Counted from the stretch's first letter, positions 21,585 to 30,690 are shown. The stretch is 64,000 nucleotides of DNA from Paulinella micropora (GCA_019918135.1 WBZZ01002820.1:55001-119000), one strand, 5' to 3'. Program-made: numbers and translations. The notes: generated from the sequence alone by a model not told the origin.

Positions 21585-22310
21585 CTATTTTTCTTCCTCA
21601 TATTGTTCTTTTGTTTTCAATGGTGTTTCATCTCCTAAATTAGGTAATTGTGGCGGTGCTCCTAATTGTGGTGCTTGTGGCTGTCCATGTTGCGGTGGCA
21701 TAATATATTGATACTGCGGCGGCGGTGGTAATGCTTGTATTCTATTTTTTCTGTCTTCTTCATATTTTACATCTTCTATGAGTTTTTGCTCCCTTCTTAG
21801 TTCTCTGGCTGCTTTTTGTTCTTGTCGTTCATTAATATCCGCTAGTTCTCTTTTATGTTCCCTATCCATTATCTCTTGTCTTTCCTTAGCATCGGCGTCT
21901 ACGCGACGCTCTTGCCTTTTCTTTTCTTCTTCTACCTCATACCTTTTCTTCTTTTCCTTTTCTTCCTCGTCATGTATTAACTCATATTTCTTTTGTAAGT
22001 TGCTTTGTATCTGGTTTCTGTTCTCGTGTTCAAGACGATTGAAATCAGATTTGATTATTTTTTCCCTTGGTTTGCGACTAGCCCTTTGCGACTTTGGAGT
22101 AATGCCACGCTCGCGTGGCTTATTACCAATATATTTCATAAAAAGTTTAACGATTTGTAATGTGCTTAAATCATTTGTTTTCTTACCGAAATTAAGATAA
22201 TATTTTTTACCCTTCTGGATAATATAAGGTCTCCCACTCTTATTTCTATACACTCGTGGCGGACGTATTTTTGCCTTTGATATTTTAGAATTGTGCTTTA
22301 TGCTTCGCAT
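21585..22310 (-). CDS. Coiled-coil protein, probable N-terminal part of the protease gene
   Basis: 241 codons. The first 50 residues are basic (PRVYRNKSGRPYIIQKGKK) and look like a nucleic-acid-contacting or virion-core segment; residues ~90-190 are an uninterrupted Glu/Lys/Arg coiled coil; then a Pro/Gln-rich stretch (PPPPQYQYIMPPQHGQP). Ends at TAG 21585-21587, in frame with the protease ORF. The start ATG (22308-22310) lies inside a hairpin (22279-22331). Either a separate scaffold-like protein or the front of a fused scaffold-protease gene. Confidence 0.55.
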   Translation of the reverse strand: MRSIKHNSKISKAKIRPPRVYRNKSGRPYIIQKGKKYYLNFGKKTNDLSTLQIVKLFMKYIGNKPRERGITPKSQRASRKPREKIIKSDFNRLEHENRNQIQSNLQKKYELIHDEEEKEKKKRYEVEEEKKRQERRVDADAKERQEIMDREHKRELADINERQEQKAARELRREQKLIEDVKYEEDRKNRIQALPPPPQYQYIMPPQHGQPQAPQLGAPPQLPNLGDETPLKTKEQYEEEK

Positions 22311-22331
22311 TCCCGCTTATTATAAAATATC
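22279..22331. repeat. Gene-border hairpin with 13-base arms
   Basis: Arms GATATTTTAGAAT (22279-22291) and ATTATAAAATATC (22319-22331), 12 of 13 pairs. The start codon of the coiled-coil gene lies in the loop. Confidence 0.6.
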
Positions 22332-22388
22332 TATTTTTTTATAGAAAAAATAATGGACTATGATATTTGAAAATCCACACTTCCATTC

Positions 22389-22539
22389 AATGTTGAATTT
22401 TTAAATGAAAATTCAACATAACGCTCATTCTCGTGTATCTTTGTTTTTGACTACTTCAAAAACAAAAACATTTTTCAAACATCGATGTTTATCAACAAAC
22501 GGGAGTGCGACAGCAACGAGAGTGTAGTTGATAAACATC
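22389..22539. repeat. Cluster of three hairpins between coiled-coil gene and small virion gene
   Basis: 22389-22418: TGTTGAATTTTT/AAAATTCAACA palindrome. 22440-22466: perfect 11-bp arms TTTGTTTTTGA/TCAAAAACAAA, loop CTACT. 22484-22539: perfect 13-bp arms GATGTTTATCAAC/GTTGATAAACATC with a 30-base purine-rich loop, ending one base before the stop of the 103-codon gene (22541). Confidence 0.65.
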
Positions 22540-22540
22540 A

Positions 22541-22852
22541 TCAGCGAAACTTTACAGCCCCTAATCGTTGCTTACCATATCCGAGTTTTGATGCTGTAGC
22601 ACTAACACTACCCGCGTAAGGCACCCCAATGCTACTCAATGCTCCCGCAGTCCTAGAGATAACCTTATTATCGCGAAGGAATTTATTAACAGCCAAGGCT
22701 GTTTTTCCTACCCTTGCCCAGTTAATCTTTCCCCCCTTTTGCCCACATCCCTTCTTCTTGGTTTTCTTTTTTCCTCCCTTCTGTGGCATTGATGGATTGT
22801 ATCCGATGTTATATCCTGATGGTTGTGAAATTATCACTGGTGATACTGGCAT
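22541..22852 (-). CDS. Small basic virion-type protein
   Basis: 103 codons, intact, TGA stop. Short Gly/Lys-rich basic stretch (PQKGGKKKTKKKGCGQKGGK) followed by KFLRDNKVISRTAGALSSIGVPYAGSVSATASKLGYGKQR, which is a hydrophobic helix ending in a GYGK motif. Small proteins of this build (basic patch, then xxKxISxxxxALSxxGxP..GYG) are common in PLVs and Polintons and are thought to be virion or DNA-condensing/membrane-active components. It lies between the ATPase and the coiled-coil gene. Confidence 0.5.
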   Translation of the reverse strand: MPVSPVIISQPSGYNIGYNPSMPQKGGKKKTKKKGCGQKGGKINWARVGKTALAVNKFLRDNKVISRTAGALSSIGVPYAGSVSATASKLGYGKQRLGAVKFR

Positions 22853-22894
22853 TTTTTATACAGAAAAATAATTATTTAAGATATTTTTTATTTT

Positions 22895-23035
22895 GATATT
22901 TTAGAATTGCGCTCCTATCTGGCTAATCGCCAGATTTACCGCTTATTCTAAAACATCGTTTTTGCTTTAATGCTTTCAATGTTTGACAATAAACGAGAAT
23001 GAGCAAAGCGAATGAGAGTGAAATTGTCAAATATC
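22895..23035. repeat. Two gene-border hairpins at the ATPase 3' end
   Basis: 22895-22957: 63 nt, outer arms GATATTTTAGAAT/ATTCTAAAACATC (12 of 13 pairs), inner hairpin ATCTGGC-TAATC-GCCAGAT. 22978-23035: arms AATGTTTGACAAT/ATTGTCAAATATC, purine-rich loop. The ATPase reading frame runs through both; its natural end probably lies upstream, near 23040. Confidence 0.65.
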
Positions 23036-23850
23036 ATTATCGCAAGCGATAGGCAAAATTTTCTTAACTCATCATCAACACTTGAAACATAAAGAAAATT
23101 AAATCGTTCCTTTGTAGCCTCATGATACTTTTCCAGAAAGTAATCAAAGTTGAATGATAAATCTAAGTGTTTATACACGAGTTCCATTTTATCCTGAGAT
23201 TGTCCTGGAAAGATTAATAAATAGTCTAACTGCTTAATGGCTTCTGGCCTAAGGTCATTCAGATACTGGCTTGACATAATCACCTTACTTTTATAGTGAC
23301 TGTTCTTTTTTAACAAATCACTTACGGACTTGTCTCTTAATCCACTTCCTAAATCGTCCAAGACAAAAACAACCTCTGGCGAAATATACTTACTCGGTCG
23401 TTCTTTTGGTGCCTCCGCGGCGCTCTGTTTCTTTTCTTTTCCAAAATAAAGAAATTGCGGTTTCTCCATCGGTTCTTCATCTTTGATTTCACCTTCTTGT
23501 TCTTCGTTTGGTTTGATCAGTTTGTCTAACTCATAATCAATGACATTTACACCATCTGATTTGAGAAAGGTATATACTGCCATCGGGTTTCCCCTGTTCT
23601 TAAAGTGCTTTACCATTGCTTTATAAATGTAGTCCTTGTGTATTGTTGAAGCAATAATGACAATACGGGCTTTTCTGTCGGTAGTTTGTTTCCGTATTTC
23701 AAAGAGTGCTGTTGTTTTTCCACTTTTCTTACGGGCGAGTAGAAATATATTGGAATAGGGCTCATTAAATAATTTATAACCTTTTGCTTTTTTGTTTCCT
23801 TCGCCTTCCTGCTTCACTGGTTTCACCTTGACATTGTTTATTTTTTGCAT
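22948..23850 (-). CDS. A32/FtsK-HerA-type packaging ATPase
   Basis: Drives DNA into the capsid. 300 open codons from ATG 23850. After ~30 residues comes Walker A (FLLARKKSGKTTALFEI), later ARIVIIASTIHKDYI, YTFLKSDGVNVIDYELD and Walker B VVFVLDDLGSGLRDK with downstream KVIMSSQYLNDLRPEAIKQL (sensor-like Gln). These are the hallmarks of the virus-type packaging ATPases of PLVs, virophages and large DNA viruses. The last ~35 codons read through hairpin DNA, suggesting a frameshift or lost stop just after SSVDDELRK. The rest appears intact. Confidence 0.9.
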   Translation of the reverse strand: MQKINNVKVKPVKQEGEGNKKAKGYKLFNEPYSNIFLLARKKSGKTTALFEIRKQTTDRKARIVIIASTIHKDYIYKAMVKHFKNRGNPMAVYTFLKSDGVNVIDYELDKLIKPNEEQEGEIKDEEPMEKPQFLYFGKEKKQSAAEAPKERPSKYISPEVVFVLDDLGSGLRDKSVSDLLKKNSHYKSKVIMSSQYLNDLRPEAIKQLDYLLIFPGQSQDKMELVYKHLDLSFNFDYFLEKYHEATKERFNFLYVSSVDDELRKFCLSLAIMIFDNFTLIRFAHSRLLSNIESIKAKTMF

Positions 23851-23860
23851 TGCTATATTA

Positions 23861-24217
23861 TTAAGCCAAAAACTCTAAGCATATGACAATTCTTCCCGCT
23901 AAATTTCCTGTATCAATATTTCCGCTGTCAGTTTCAAGGACTTTAAATGTATATTGCCCGTCCGTCCAACCAAGGACACCCAAATTATAACTGAGATTTG
24001 AAATGTTTGCTATATTACTATCTGCAAATGTGCCAATAATTCCAATTATGCCCATATAAAGAATTCTGGTTTTGGTTTCTGTCTGGTCGTTATACTAGTG
24101 AATAAATTTTACATTCATTTTAGTTGGTGTGAATGACATCTGAATGTTCTTGTTAAATTATTTACCCACAAAATCATTACTCAGAAAAATAATCTTTTGG
24201 TATTTGTGCTCCGACAT
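23861..24217 (-). pseudogene. Small hypothetical protein with two in-frame stops
   Basis: A 119-codon frame from ATG 24217 (MSEHKYQKIIFLSNDFVGK) to TAA at 23861, directly upstream of the ATPase. It is interrupted by TAA (24158-24160) and TAG (24095-24097) without change of frame. The last 64 codons (MGIIGIIGTFADSNIANISNL, WTDGQYTFKVLETDSGNI) are open. Unknown family; a Gly/Asn-rich beta-type sequence. Position in the virion module suggests a virion or packaging-associated role. Confidence 0.45.
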
Positions 24218-24256
24218 ACTATATAATGTACATAGATTTAAAAAAAAATCTTTGAT

Positions 24257-24520
24257 ATGAAAAAAAAAAGATTTTATATTCTTGTTTGTGTGCTCGGCTA
24301 TTTCGCGGACTGCCTGCGACTTTTACTCACGGGTAAGCGAAAAAAAGAATGAGAGTTGTGCTTATTGTATAAAGCAAGGAATAGAAAACAAATTCAAATT
24401 ATTTACAAACCTCAAAGCGACTGGTGCGTGGGGTGGGACGATGCCCTGCCTTTAATGTGTGCGGGTAGTGATGCTTCTTGGTATAAAATACAATTGTATG
24501 AATGCTCACTTCTTACTTGA
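24257..24520 (+). pseudogene. Possible small CxxC protein remnant
   Basis: A plus-strand ATG at 24257 gives a Lys-rich then hydrophobic start (MKKKRFYILVCVLGYF), like a signal peptide. After a 1-nt shift at an A7 run near 24340 the frame has SCAYCIKQG and, after a TAA near 24451, CAGSDASWYKIQLYEC, ending TGA 24518-24520. CxxC pairs suggest a thiol or zinc site, but I cannot name a family. It overlaps the end of the membrane-protein gene by 15 nt on the other strand. Weak. Confidence 0.25.
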
Positions 24521-24769
24521 AGAAGGCGATGGAAGGCATATCCCAATCAGTGTTAAAATTCCGACATAAGTATTAGCAACCTCACAAGGTAAGTTCTTTT
24601 CAGATAGCCTCACAATACAAAGGGTTATAATGGCAATAATGATACCCATTTGAAATAAGTATTTAATAAGTCTGCTGTCGGTTGGTCTGTTTTTTATACA
24701 ACAACAATTCCAGTTATCTTCCAATTCGTGCTCTACTTTTTTTTCTTCAGTCTTCAACGAAATGTCCAA
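24506..24769 (-). CDS. Two-helix membrane protein
   Basis: 87 codons, intact. N-terminal charged part with a CCC motif, then RPTDSRLIKYLFQMGIIIAI leading a first membrane helix (about residues 38-58) and NTYVGILTLIGICLPSPS a second (about 66-82). The layout TDSR-helix-..NTY(V/L)G-helix-PSPS resembles a small conserved membrane protein of PLVs and some large DNA viruses. Probably a virion or host-membrane protein. It lies between spike and ATPase genes. Confidence 0.6.
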   Translation of the reverse strand: MDISLKTEEKKVEHELEDNWNCCCIKNRPTDSRLIKYLFQMGIIIAIITLCIVRLSEKNLPCEVANTYVGILTLIGICLPSPSSSKK

Positions 24770-24909
24770 AACACAATTTTTTATTCTGGTGTTAGTTCGT
24801 CATCTGTCATATCAATGAGTGGAGGTGGTGGGTGTAATCTAGGGGGCATTGCAAAGCGTATTAGGGAAAACGAGTGCTCGTATTTCAGAAAGTTGCTTAG
24901 ATGGATCTT

Positions 24910-27900
24910 TTATAATAAGCATGAGATTATTATTTGTTTTTCTAAATTAATCACCTTTTCTGCCATGTGTTGAAAAGCACTGACCAATATTGGAATAAAG
25001 TCTGTATATGTTATGCCTTCAAGGTAGCCATCTCCATCGTCTGCTTTTATTCTGCTTTCAGATACAAATTCTGGAAATATTTTTTTAACTTCATCAGCAA
25101 TAAATCTGTGGTTCTTTTTTTCTTTCTTTTTATCCGTTTTCAAATAATACGAACAACAATTTATTTTCATTAATTTCTCACAGCATTCACCACATTCTAA
25201 TGTTTTAATATCTGATTTTAATCGACTGTCAGATGAGTTTGTCCAAGCACCATCAAGTGGAACATAATTATAACTACCAGAAGGCTCACCCGTAGAGTTT
25301 GAAGTAGTCCAAGCATGGAGAATTCCACTAGACGCACAGATTACTCCATAATTTGAATATCCTCCTGATTTCATAAATATTTGGGCGTCGTAAGTGAAAC
25401 TTGGTCTTTTTCTTAATGTTAAAAATCCGCTGGATGCTGTTGTGATGCTTAAATCTCCCGCATTGCTTATGTTCATCGCCTCGCTAAATGCTATGGCTCC
25501 TCCAATACTCCTGATTTGTATTTAAAGGCGAGTTTATCACTCATTTTGTATATTTGAACGTTTGAGCCTGGGTCGCTTGCTTTCCAGCCACCCACCTCCC
25601 AATAACTATCAAAACTTAGAGCAATGTTGTCCTGACTATAATTCAATAATTGGAATGTGGGATAAACTGATGTATGAACGAATGCTTGAATATGTGGGCC
25701 ATTCGCATTTCCTTCTGTTCCATATAATTCTAAGCCACCAGTTACTCCTACTCCTTTTGTTGAGTTGCCTATGATTATCGGTTTTCCTAGTGCTGTTGTT
25801 ATTTTATCGCTCGTTGCCAACGTGGTTGTTGATATACCCGCATTTGCGGTTATCAATCCTTTTGCCCATAAAGTTCCGTTTGCCCCATTGAATGACATTA
25901 ACAATTGCTCATTAGAATTTTCCCACACAAAACCATCTGCCGAAGCAAAACCAGACCTAAATCTTATAGCAAAGCCTGAAATATCGTTGCCTGCAATCGC
26001 AGACCCTCCAGATAGACTTTTACCTGTCCCCGGCTGAGCCATATAAATCCCCCATCCTGCGTTGTCTGTATCCCACAGAAATATACCCTGTCCATTTCCT
26101 CCATCTACTTTATTTTGAATAGATAACTTGCAACCGCCATCTGCTGTTAATAATCCGCTCGCCGTTAATGCGGTTGTAGATATGCCTGCGGTTGAAGTAA
26201 TTGTTCCAGCACTTGTTATGTTGTTTGAGTTCATATCCAAAGCACCATAAAACCGCATACCATCAGCATTGTTAAAACGGACCATGTCAGATGAAGCACT
26301 TTTATTATCCAAAAGTTTTGAAATATAAAGACCTGCTCCTTTTACATCAAATGCTACATTCGTGAATACATAGCCTCTTTGGTTCGCGGTTCCACTTGTA
26401 GCAGTATTTAGAGTAAATAAGAAATATTGATAATCACCTGATGTCTGTGAAAAGAATATATCTCCTCCATTTTGGTTTAATATCCTCGCCCCATTATATG
26501 TTATATTTCCACCATTAATGATAACTTGATTATTAAAATCAGCCGTTTGTGTTAAAGTTAGATATTTTATCGTAGTGCTCGCCCCATTAAATGTTTTACT
26601 TCCTGTTATGGTTTGGTCTGTTGTTAGTTTTACACAATTGTCATCCAAATATTGTCTATTTACCGCTTCATTCACATTTTGTGGTGCTCCTAGATTAACA
26701 ATGCGACTACTATTACAATCTAAGCCAGTAGCATTAAACCACGAAACAATTATCCCGTCAATAATAAAACTTATTTTTTTCGCAGAAATTTCAAAATGCA
26801 ATATGTTGCAGTGTTCATATCCAAACTAGCAATTGACCCAATATTACTTGTAGAATTGAAAACAATGAATGTTCCCTTTGTTGTTGAATTGATTGAATTT
26901 CCAGTTATTTCAACACCACTGCTATATGTCTTAATTCCTGCTATAGTTTAGTTTCCTGAGGTTTTAACTGCCGAAGTATCAAGAACAGAAACATCCACAC
27001 CATCAACAAGATTTACATTTGTTATATTTTGATTTCCCATATTTAGTCCTCCCGTCATACTAGCAGTGCCGTCTAATCAAGGAAAGGGCGAGTTTGTGTT
27101 TCTCCATTGTCCAGTGCTATAAATGAGTAGTTGATTATCTGATGCTATTGTTATAATCACATCGCTATGTATATCAATACTTCCACTCGCCGACACTTTT
27201 GCAGTGTTCGTATCGTGCTCTGATAGCCAAGTTGTGATAGACCTGCCATTTAGTTGATTTACATTTGTTATGCTTTGGCTTTTCATATCAATCCCCGCAC
27301 TCGCATTTATTATACTGCTAAATGTTTTAATTCCTCCTATTGTTTGGTCTCCTGTTAGTTTAACAACCGAACTATCAACCGCGAGAGTAGTGAGATTAAT
27401 TCCATTATATGTAGAAGCACCTGAAATAGCATAACCATTCATATTTAGTCCTCCCGTCTTACTAGCAGTGCCGTCTAATCTAAGAAAGGGTGGCGTAGTG
27501 TTTCTCCATTGTCCTGTGCTATAAATAAGCAGTTGGCTATCTGATGGGACGCCTGTTATTGTCACATCGCTGTATGAGTCTATACTTCCACCTGCTGAAA
27601 CTTTATTATTATTATTATTATGTTCAAATATCCATTCATCAACATCTTTTATATTCAGTAAATTTACTCCTGTTATATTCAAATTCCCACCCATATTAAT
27701 ATTGCAGAATTCATCAACATTTATCGGAAATGTTTTATTTCTTAGTACCCAGTTTATTGAATTATATGTTAGATAACTATTAGTGGCTATTGGTGCGGTT
27801 ATGACAACATCAGAAAGTGTGTCAATTGAACCGAGGGCGGTATTCCTCCATTTACCATCTACATCATTATATGTTAAGTATTGACCGACCACTGGTGCGG

Positions 27901-28299
27901 ATATGTTTGTGTCTATCAAATTGTATAGACTGGATTGGAAGTATTGCTTCTGTGTTGAGTTGAGGCTTTAACCCCGTCGTTGTCCCTTACTCGTTGCTCT
28001 GTATAGTATAAATTTTTTCCTTCTTTGATGTCGGTTGTTGATTTTAAAGCGAGACGTGTGTCAAAACGGTTATCAGTCCAATAATAATTAAGTCCTTCTT
28101 TTAGGTCAGTTGTGCTTTTGGTAGCCAGTCTTGTATCAAATCGCACATCGGTAAAATAAAGATTTACGGGGTCGGCATCTTCTGGCACTCTGTCTGTGTT
28201 TAAGCCGACTATGTTTGTGTTGGTTAAATCTAAGTTTGCGATTGATAGGCTGTCTGTGGCTATTTCAGACAAGCCTAAGAGCGACTTATATTGGCTCAT
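24910..28299 (-). pseudogene. Tail-fibre-like spike with C-terminal Peptidase S74 chaperone domain, broken
   Basis: About 1,130 codons. N-terminal repeats NLYFTDVRFDTRL, NYYWTDNRFDTRL and NLYYTEQRVRDND are the (N)LYFTDxR repeats of phage tail fibres. A middle region has repeated units (KLTGDQTIGGIKTFSS; DGTASKTGGLNMNGY; STGQWRNT) and LGAPQNVNEAVNRQYLD, the phage-fibre xNLxxPxxxxdAVNxxYxD motif. The C-terminus has NSSDSRLKSDIKTL, HRFIADEVKKIFPEFV and FIPILVSAFQHM, the S74 intramolecular chaperone that trims itself after trimer folding. Breaks: shifts near 27916, 26820 and 25495; TGA at 27077-27079 and TAA at 26948-26950, the latter where sister repeats have Gln. Confidence 0.85.
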
Positions 28300-28376
28300 C
28301 GGTATATATATTTATTAAATAATTAATTTTATTTTTGTTAAATTATAGCAACAAAGATTAAAAGCATATCTAAATT

Positions 28377-28897
28377 ATGCCGTCAAAGGAAGCATCAAAG
28401 GAAAATTGGAAGAAGGCTGTTCAAGCAAATAGAGAAAATGCTGAACGGCGAAAGGACGAATGGGCTCGCGAACGGCTCCGCAAGAACGGGGAACTGAAAG
28501 ATAAGACAATAGATGAATAATTGAAACTGATGCTGAGTTAAGTGTTGTTAAGGAAATACTGGCAAAACCCGAAATCGTAGAAGACGAAAGTGACAGCGAC
28601 AGCGGAATTGCTATGTCTGAGGTTATTGCTAATCATATGCTTAGAAAGATAAAAAAGAATGCTAAAAAGCCTAAGAAGAAAACCGCAAAGAAAGCACCAC
28701 CACCCAAGAAGCCAGAGAATGACAGCGAAGAAGAAGAAGAAAGTGAGAGTGAAGAAAGTGAAGATTATGAAACAACAGGCGGAAAACAGCGAGGTGGTAA
28801 AAAACGAAGTGAAAAAATATCAGTTAATATATATAACAATACACCAAAGAATAAAGAAAAAAGTAAGGAAGCAGATAAAGTATTTCTTAAATTTTAA
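28377..28897 (+). pseudogene. Highly charged protein (basic/acidic), one frameshift
   Basis: ATG 28377 opens 47 codons (MPSKEASKENWKKAVQANRE) ending TAA 28518-28520; the adjacent frame continues without gap to TAA at 28897 and carries LRKIKKNAKKPKKKTAKKAP followed by a Ser/Glu stretch (NDSEEEEESESEESED) and KKRSEKISVNIYNN. The original gene was probably ~173 codons. The Lys/Pro tract and acidic Ser stretch suggest a DNA- or histone-binding protein, by composition only. It diverges from the spike gene; AT-rich shared upstream DNA (28300-28376) may hold both promoters. Confidence 0.5.
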
Positions 28898-28898
28898 T

Positions 28899-29061
28899 GA
28901 TATTCATCAACTTCACTTCTATCTGGCTAATCGCCAGATTTCTCGTTTGTTGATGAACATCGTAGGGAGGTGATTTTAATTTAAAATGAAATAAAAATTG
29001 ATGTTTACGAATAAGCGACATATCTGACGATCAGTCAGATTGAGCGCAATTCATAAATATC
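28899..29061. repeat. Two gene-border hairpins before the integrase
   Basis: 28899-28961: 63 nt, arms GATATTCATCAAC/GTTGATGAACATC (12 of 13), inner ATCTGGC-TAATC-GCCAGAT, starting two bases after the preceding stop. 29000-29061: arms GATGTTTACGAAT/ATTCATAAATATC with one wobble and one mismatch, inner ATCTGAC-GATCA-GTCAGAT; it ends directly at the integrase ATG (29062). The inner stems differ by a paired change (GC to AT). Confidence 0.7.
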
Positions 29062-30090
29062 ATGGATAACAAACATACGACTGCTAATATCAATGCACAG
29101 GATAAGGATACGTAGAAGATACTCCAAAAGGCGAACCATCAGAGGAAGAAAAAAAAGATACAGCACAGGAAATATTTCGGCAGACAAAGCCCAGAACAAG
29201 GGGCACAACAATATGGCAGATAAAGTTTTAGATATGGTAAATATTGATTTAATGGATATGACAAAAGTCGCAACAAAAAATAAAAATTATAATTTTGCTT
29301 TGATTTGGATTGATATTCATAGTCGGTATGCTTATATAAGCCGTCCCGTTAAAAAAAGTTTTCAACTACGGTATTAGAAGCACTCAAAAAATTACCAAAG
29401 CCCAAGGCATTTATCTCAGACAGCGGTGGTGAATTTAAGGGAGCGGTTGGAGAATGGATGGATAATAATGCTATTAATCATTTTAAGGTTGAAGTGGGAA
29501 ACCATAATTCATTAGGTATTGTTGATAGGTTTGTAAGAACTCTACGAGAACAACTCTATGTTATATGGGCTTATAATGGAAACTTTGATTGGATAAATTA
29601 CATTGAAGATGTTGTTTATTATTATAACAAAAAGAAACACTCAACAACTAAAGCCTCACCGATTGAAGTATTTAACGGCACTGATACTAACAAGCAAGAA
29701 CATTATGTGGATAAGAATTTATTTGATTTCAAAGAGGGAGACAAAGTTAGAAAACTTAACAAAAAACATATACTAGAAAAGGGCGGTAAGACTTGGAGCA
29801 AACGAATATATAAAGTAAAAGGCCGTAAGGGCTACCGCATTATATTAACAAATGATGATATAGTACCGCCCCGACACTTATTAAAGACCGAGGCCGCCGA
29901 AGAGGAACCGGACAACACAAAAGACGAACCGGATATTAATAAAGAATTAAAAAAATTAACAAAGGAAAAGCAAACAAAGCATTTACTTAATAGAGAACAA
30001 ATTGACTCCTCAATGTGCGTACGAGTGCCAGAGTCCGAAAGAAGAAGGAGGTGCTGGATTTGTAGTTTATTCTCGTTGGTCATCACATAA
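29062..30090 (+). pseudogene. Retroviral-type (RVE) integrase of the PLV, frameshifted
   Basis: Would insert the element. ATG 29062 follows a hairpin immediately. The catalytic core is visible in pieces: DMVNIDLMDMTK (first Asp), FALIWIDIHSRYAYI, KAFISDSGGEFKGA (second Asp), NHNSLGIVDRFVRTLREQLY, where the third acidic residue is Asp in a VDRF context instead of the usual Glu in VERF. C-terminal SH3-like part: FKEGDKVRKLNKKHI, WSKRIYKVKGRKGYRI, PPRHLLKTE. Breaks: shifts near 29110, 29205 and 29370. The last ~45 codons overlap an opposite-strand ORF. Confidence 0.87.
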
Positions 30091-30558
30091 CTTGGCAATG
30101 TAAGGTACTTTATCCAGAATGTAATAGTTTTTAAGTGCCGACCACGAATGAAACACTCTCACAATGTTATCGACACCTATTGCGACAAAGTACAAATCTG
30201 GATCGCAGGGGCATATCATTTCGATTGCTTTTACACGAGTTGTATCATTGGCGTCCGCTGAATCATGTATGATGTTTGGCTTTTTGTGGTCGCTAACAAA
30301 AGAAACATAGCACTCCTTTCCTTCCCTATACTTTGAAGGAGATTTGGCTTTGGATTTTTTTGGCCTAACCAAGTCAAACGGATTTTCCGCATTGCCCTGC
30401 TTTCCTTCGGCCGAGGCCTGATGCTTCTGGTCTGCTGGGACGTCGACTTCGGTTGGTGCTGGCTCAGTAGGTGCAGGCTCAGTAGGTGCTGGCTCAGTAG
30501 GTGCAGTCTCAGACACAGGCTCATGAGCGGGAGCGGTGGTCTTCTTCTTCGGTGGCAT
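30067..30558 (-). CDS. Hypothetical protein with EPAPT repeats
   Basis: 163 intact codons. The N-terminus is basic, then Pro/Thr/Glu repeats (TEPAPTEPAPTEPAPTE), a linker and a folded-looking C-terminal half (GKECYVSFVSDHKKPNIIHD, DPDLYFVAIGVDNIVRVFHS, WSALKNYYILDKVPYI). Codon use is richer in GC than neighbouring PLV genes, which hints at later acquisition. No family recognised. It overlaps the integrase 3' end by 24 bases in convergent orientation. Confidence 0.55.
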   Translation of the reverse strand: MPPKKKTTAPAHEPVSETAPTEPAPTEPAPTEPAPTEVDVPADQKHQASAEGKQGNAENPFDLVRPKKSKAKSPSKYREGKECYVSFVSDHKKPNIIHDSADANDTTRVKAIEMICPCDPDLYFVAIGVDNIVRVFHSWSALKNYYILDKVPYIAKLCDDQRE

Positions 30559-30638
30559 CGCCTACCCACACATCAAAAAAGCACAAAACACATGTGTGGG
30601 TAGTGCCTGGAAGCAGTTCAATGTATTCTAATCCTTTG

Positions 30639-30690
30639 TTTTGGAGGTAGAGTCATTATTTTGGACTACCCAAAACAACAACATTGCTTT
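30639..30690. repeat. Hairpin upstream of the EPAPT gene
   Basis: TTGTTTTGG ... CCAAAACAA arms (9 bp) around a loop in which GGTAGAGTC and GGACTACC partly pair. It lies 5' of the 30558 start on the minus strand and is similar in style to the other gene-border hairpins. Confidence 0.45.

Noticed and set aside
16251-28299. Bacterial prophage or contamination
   Set aside because: Phage-like fibre genes are present, but the capsid, ATPase, protease, polymerase, TIRs and 6-bp duplication are those of eukaryotic Polinton-like elements, with retrotransposons on both sides.
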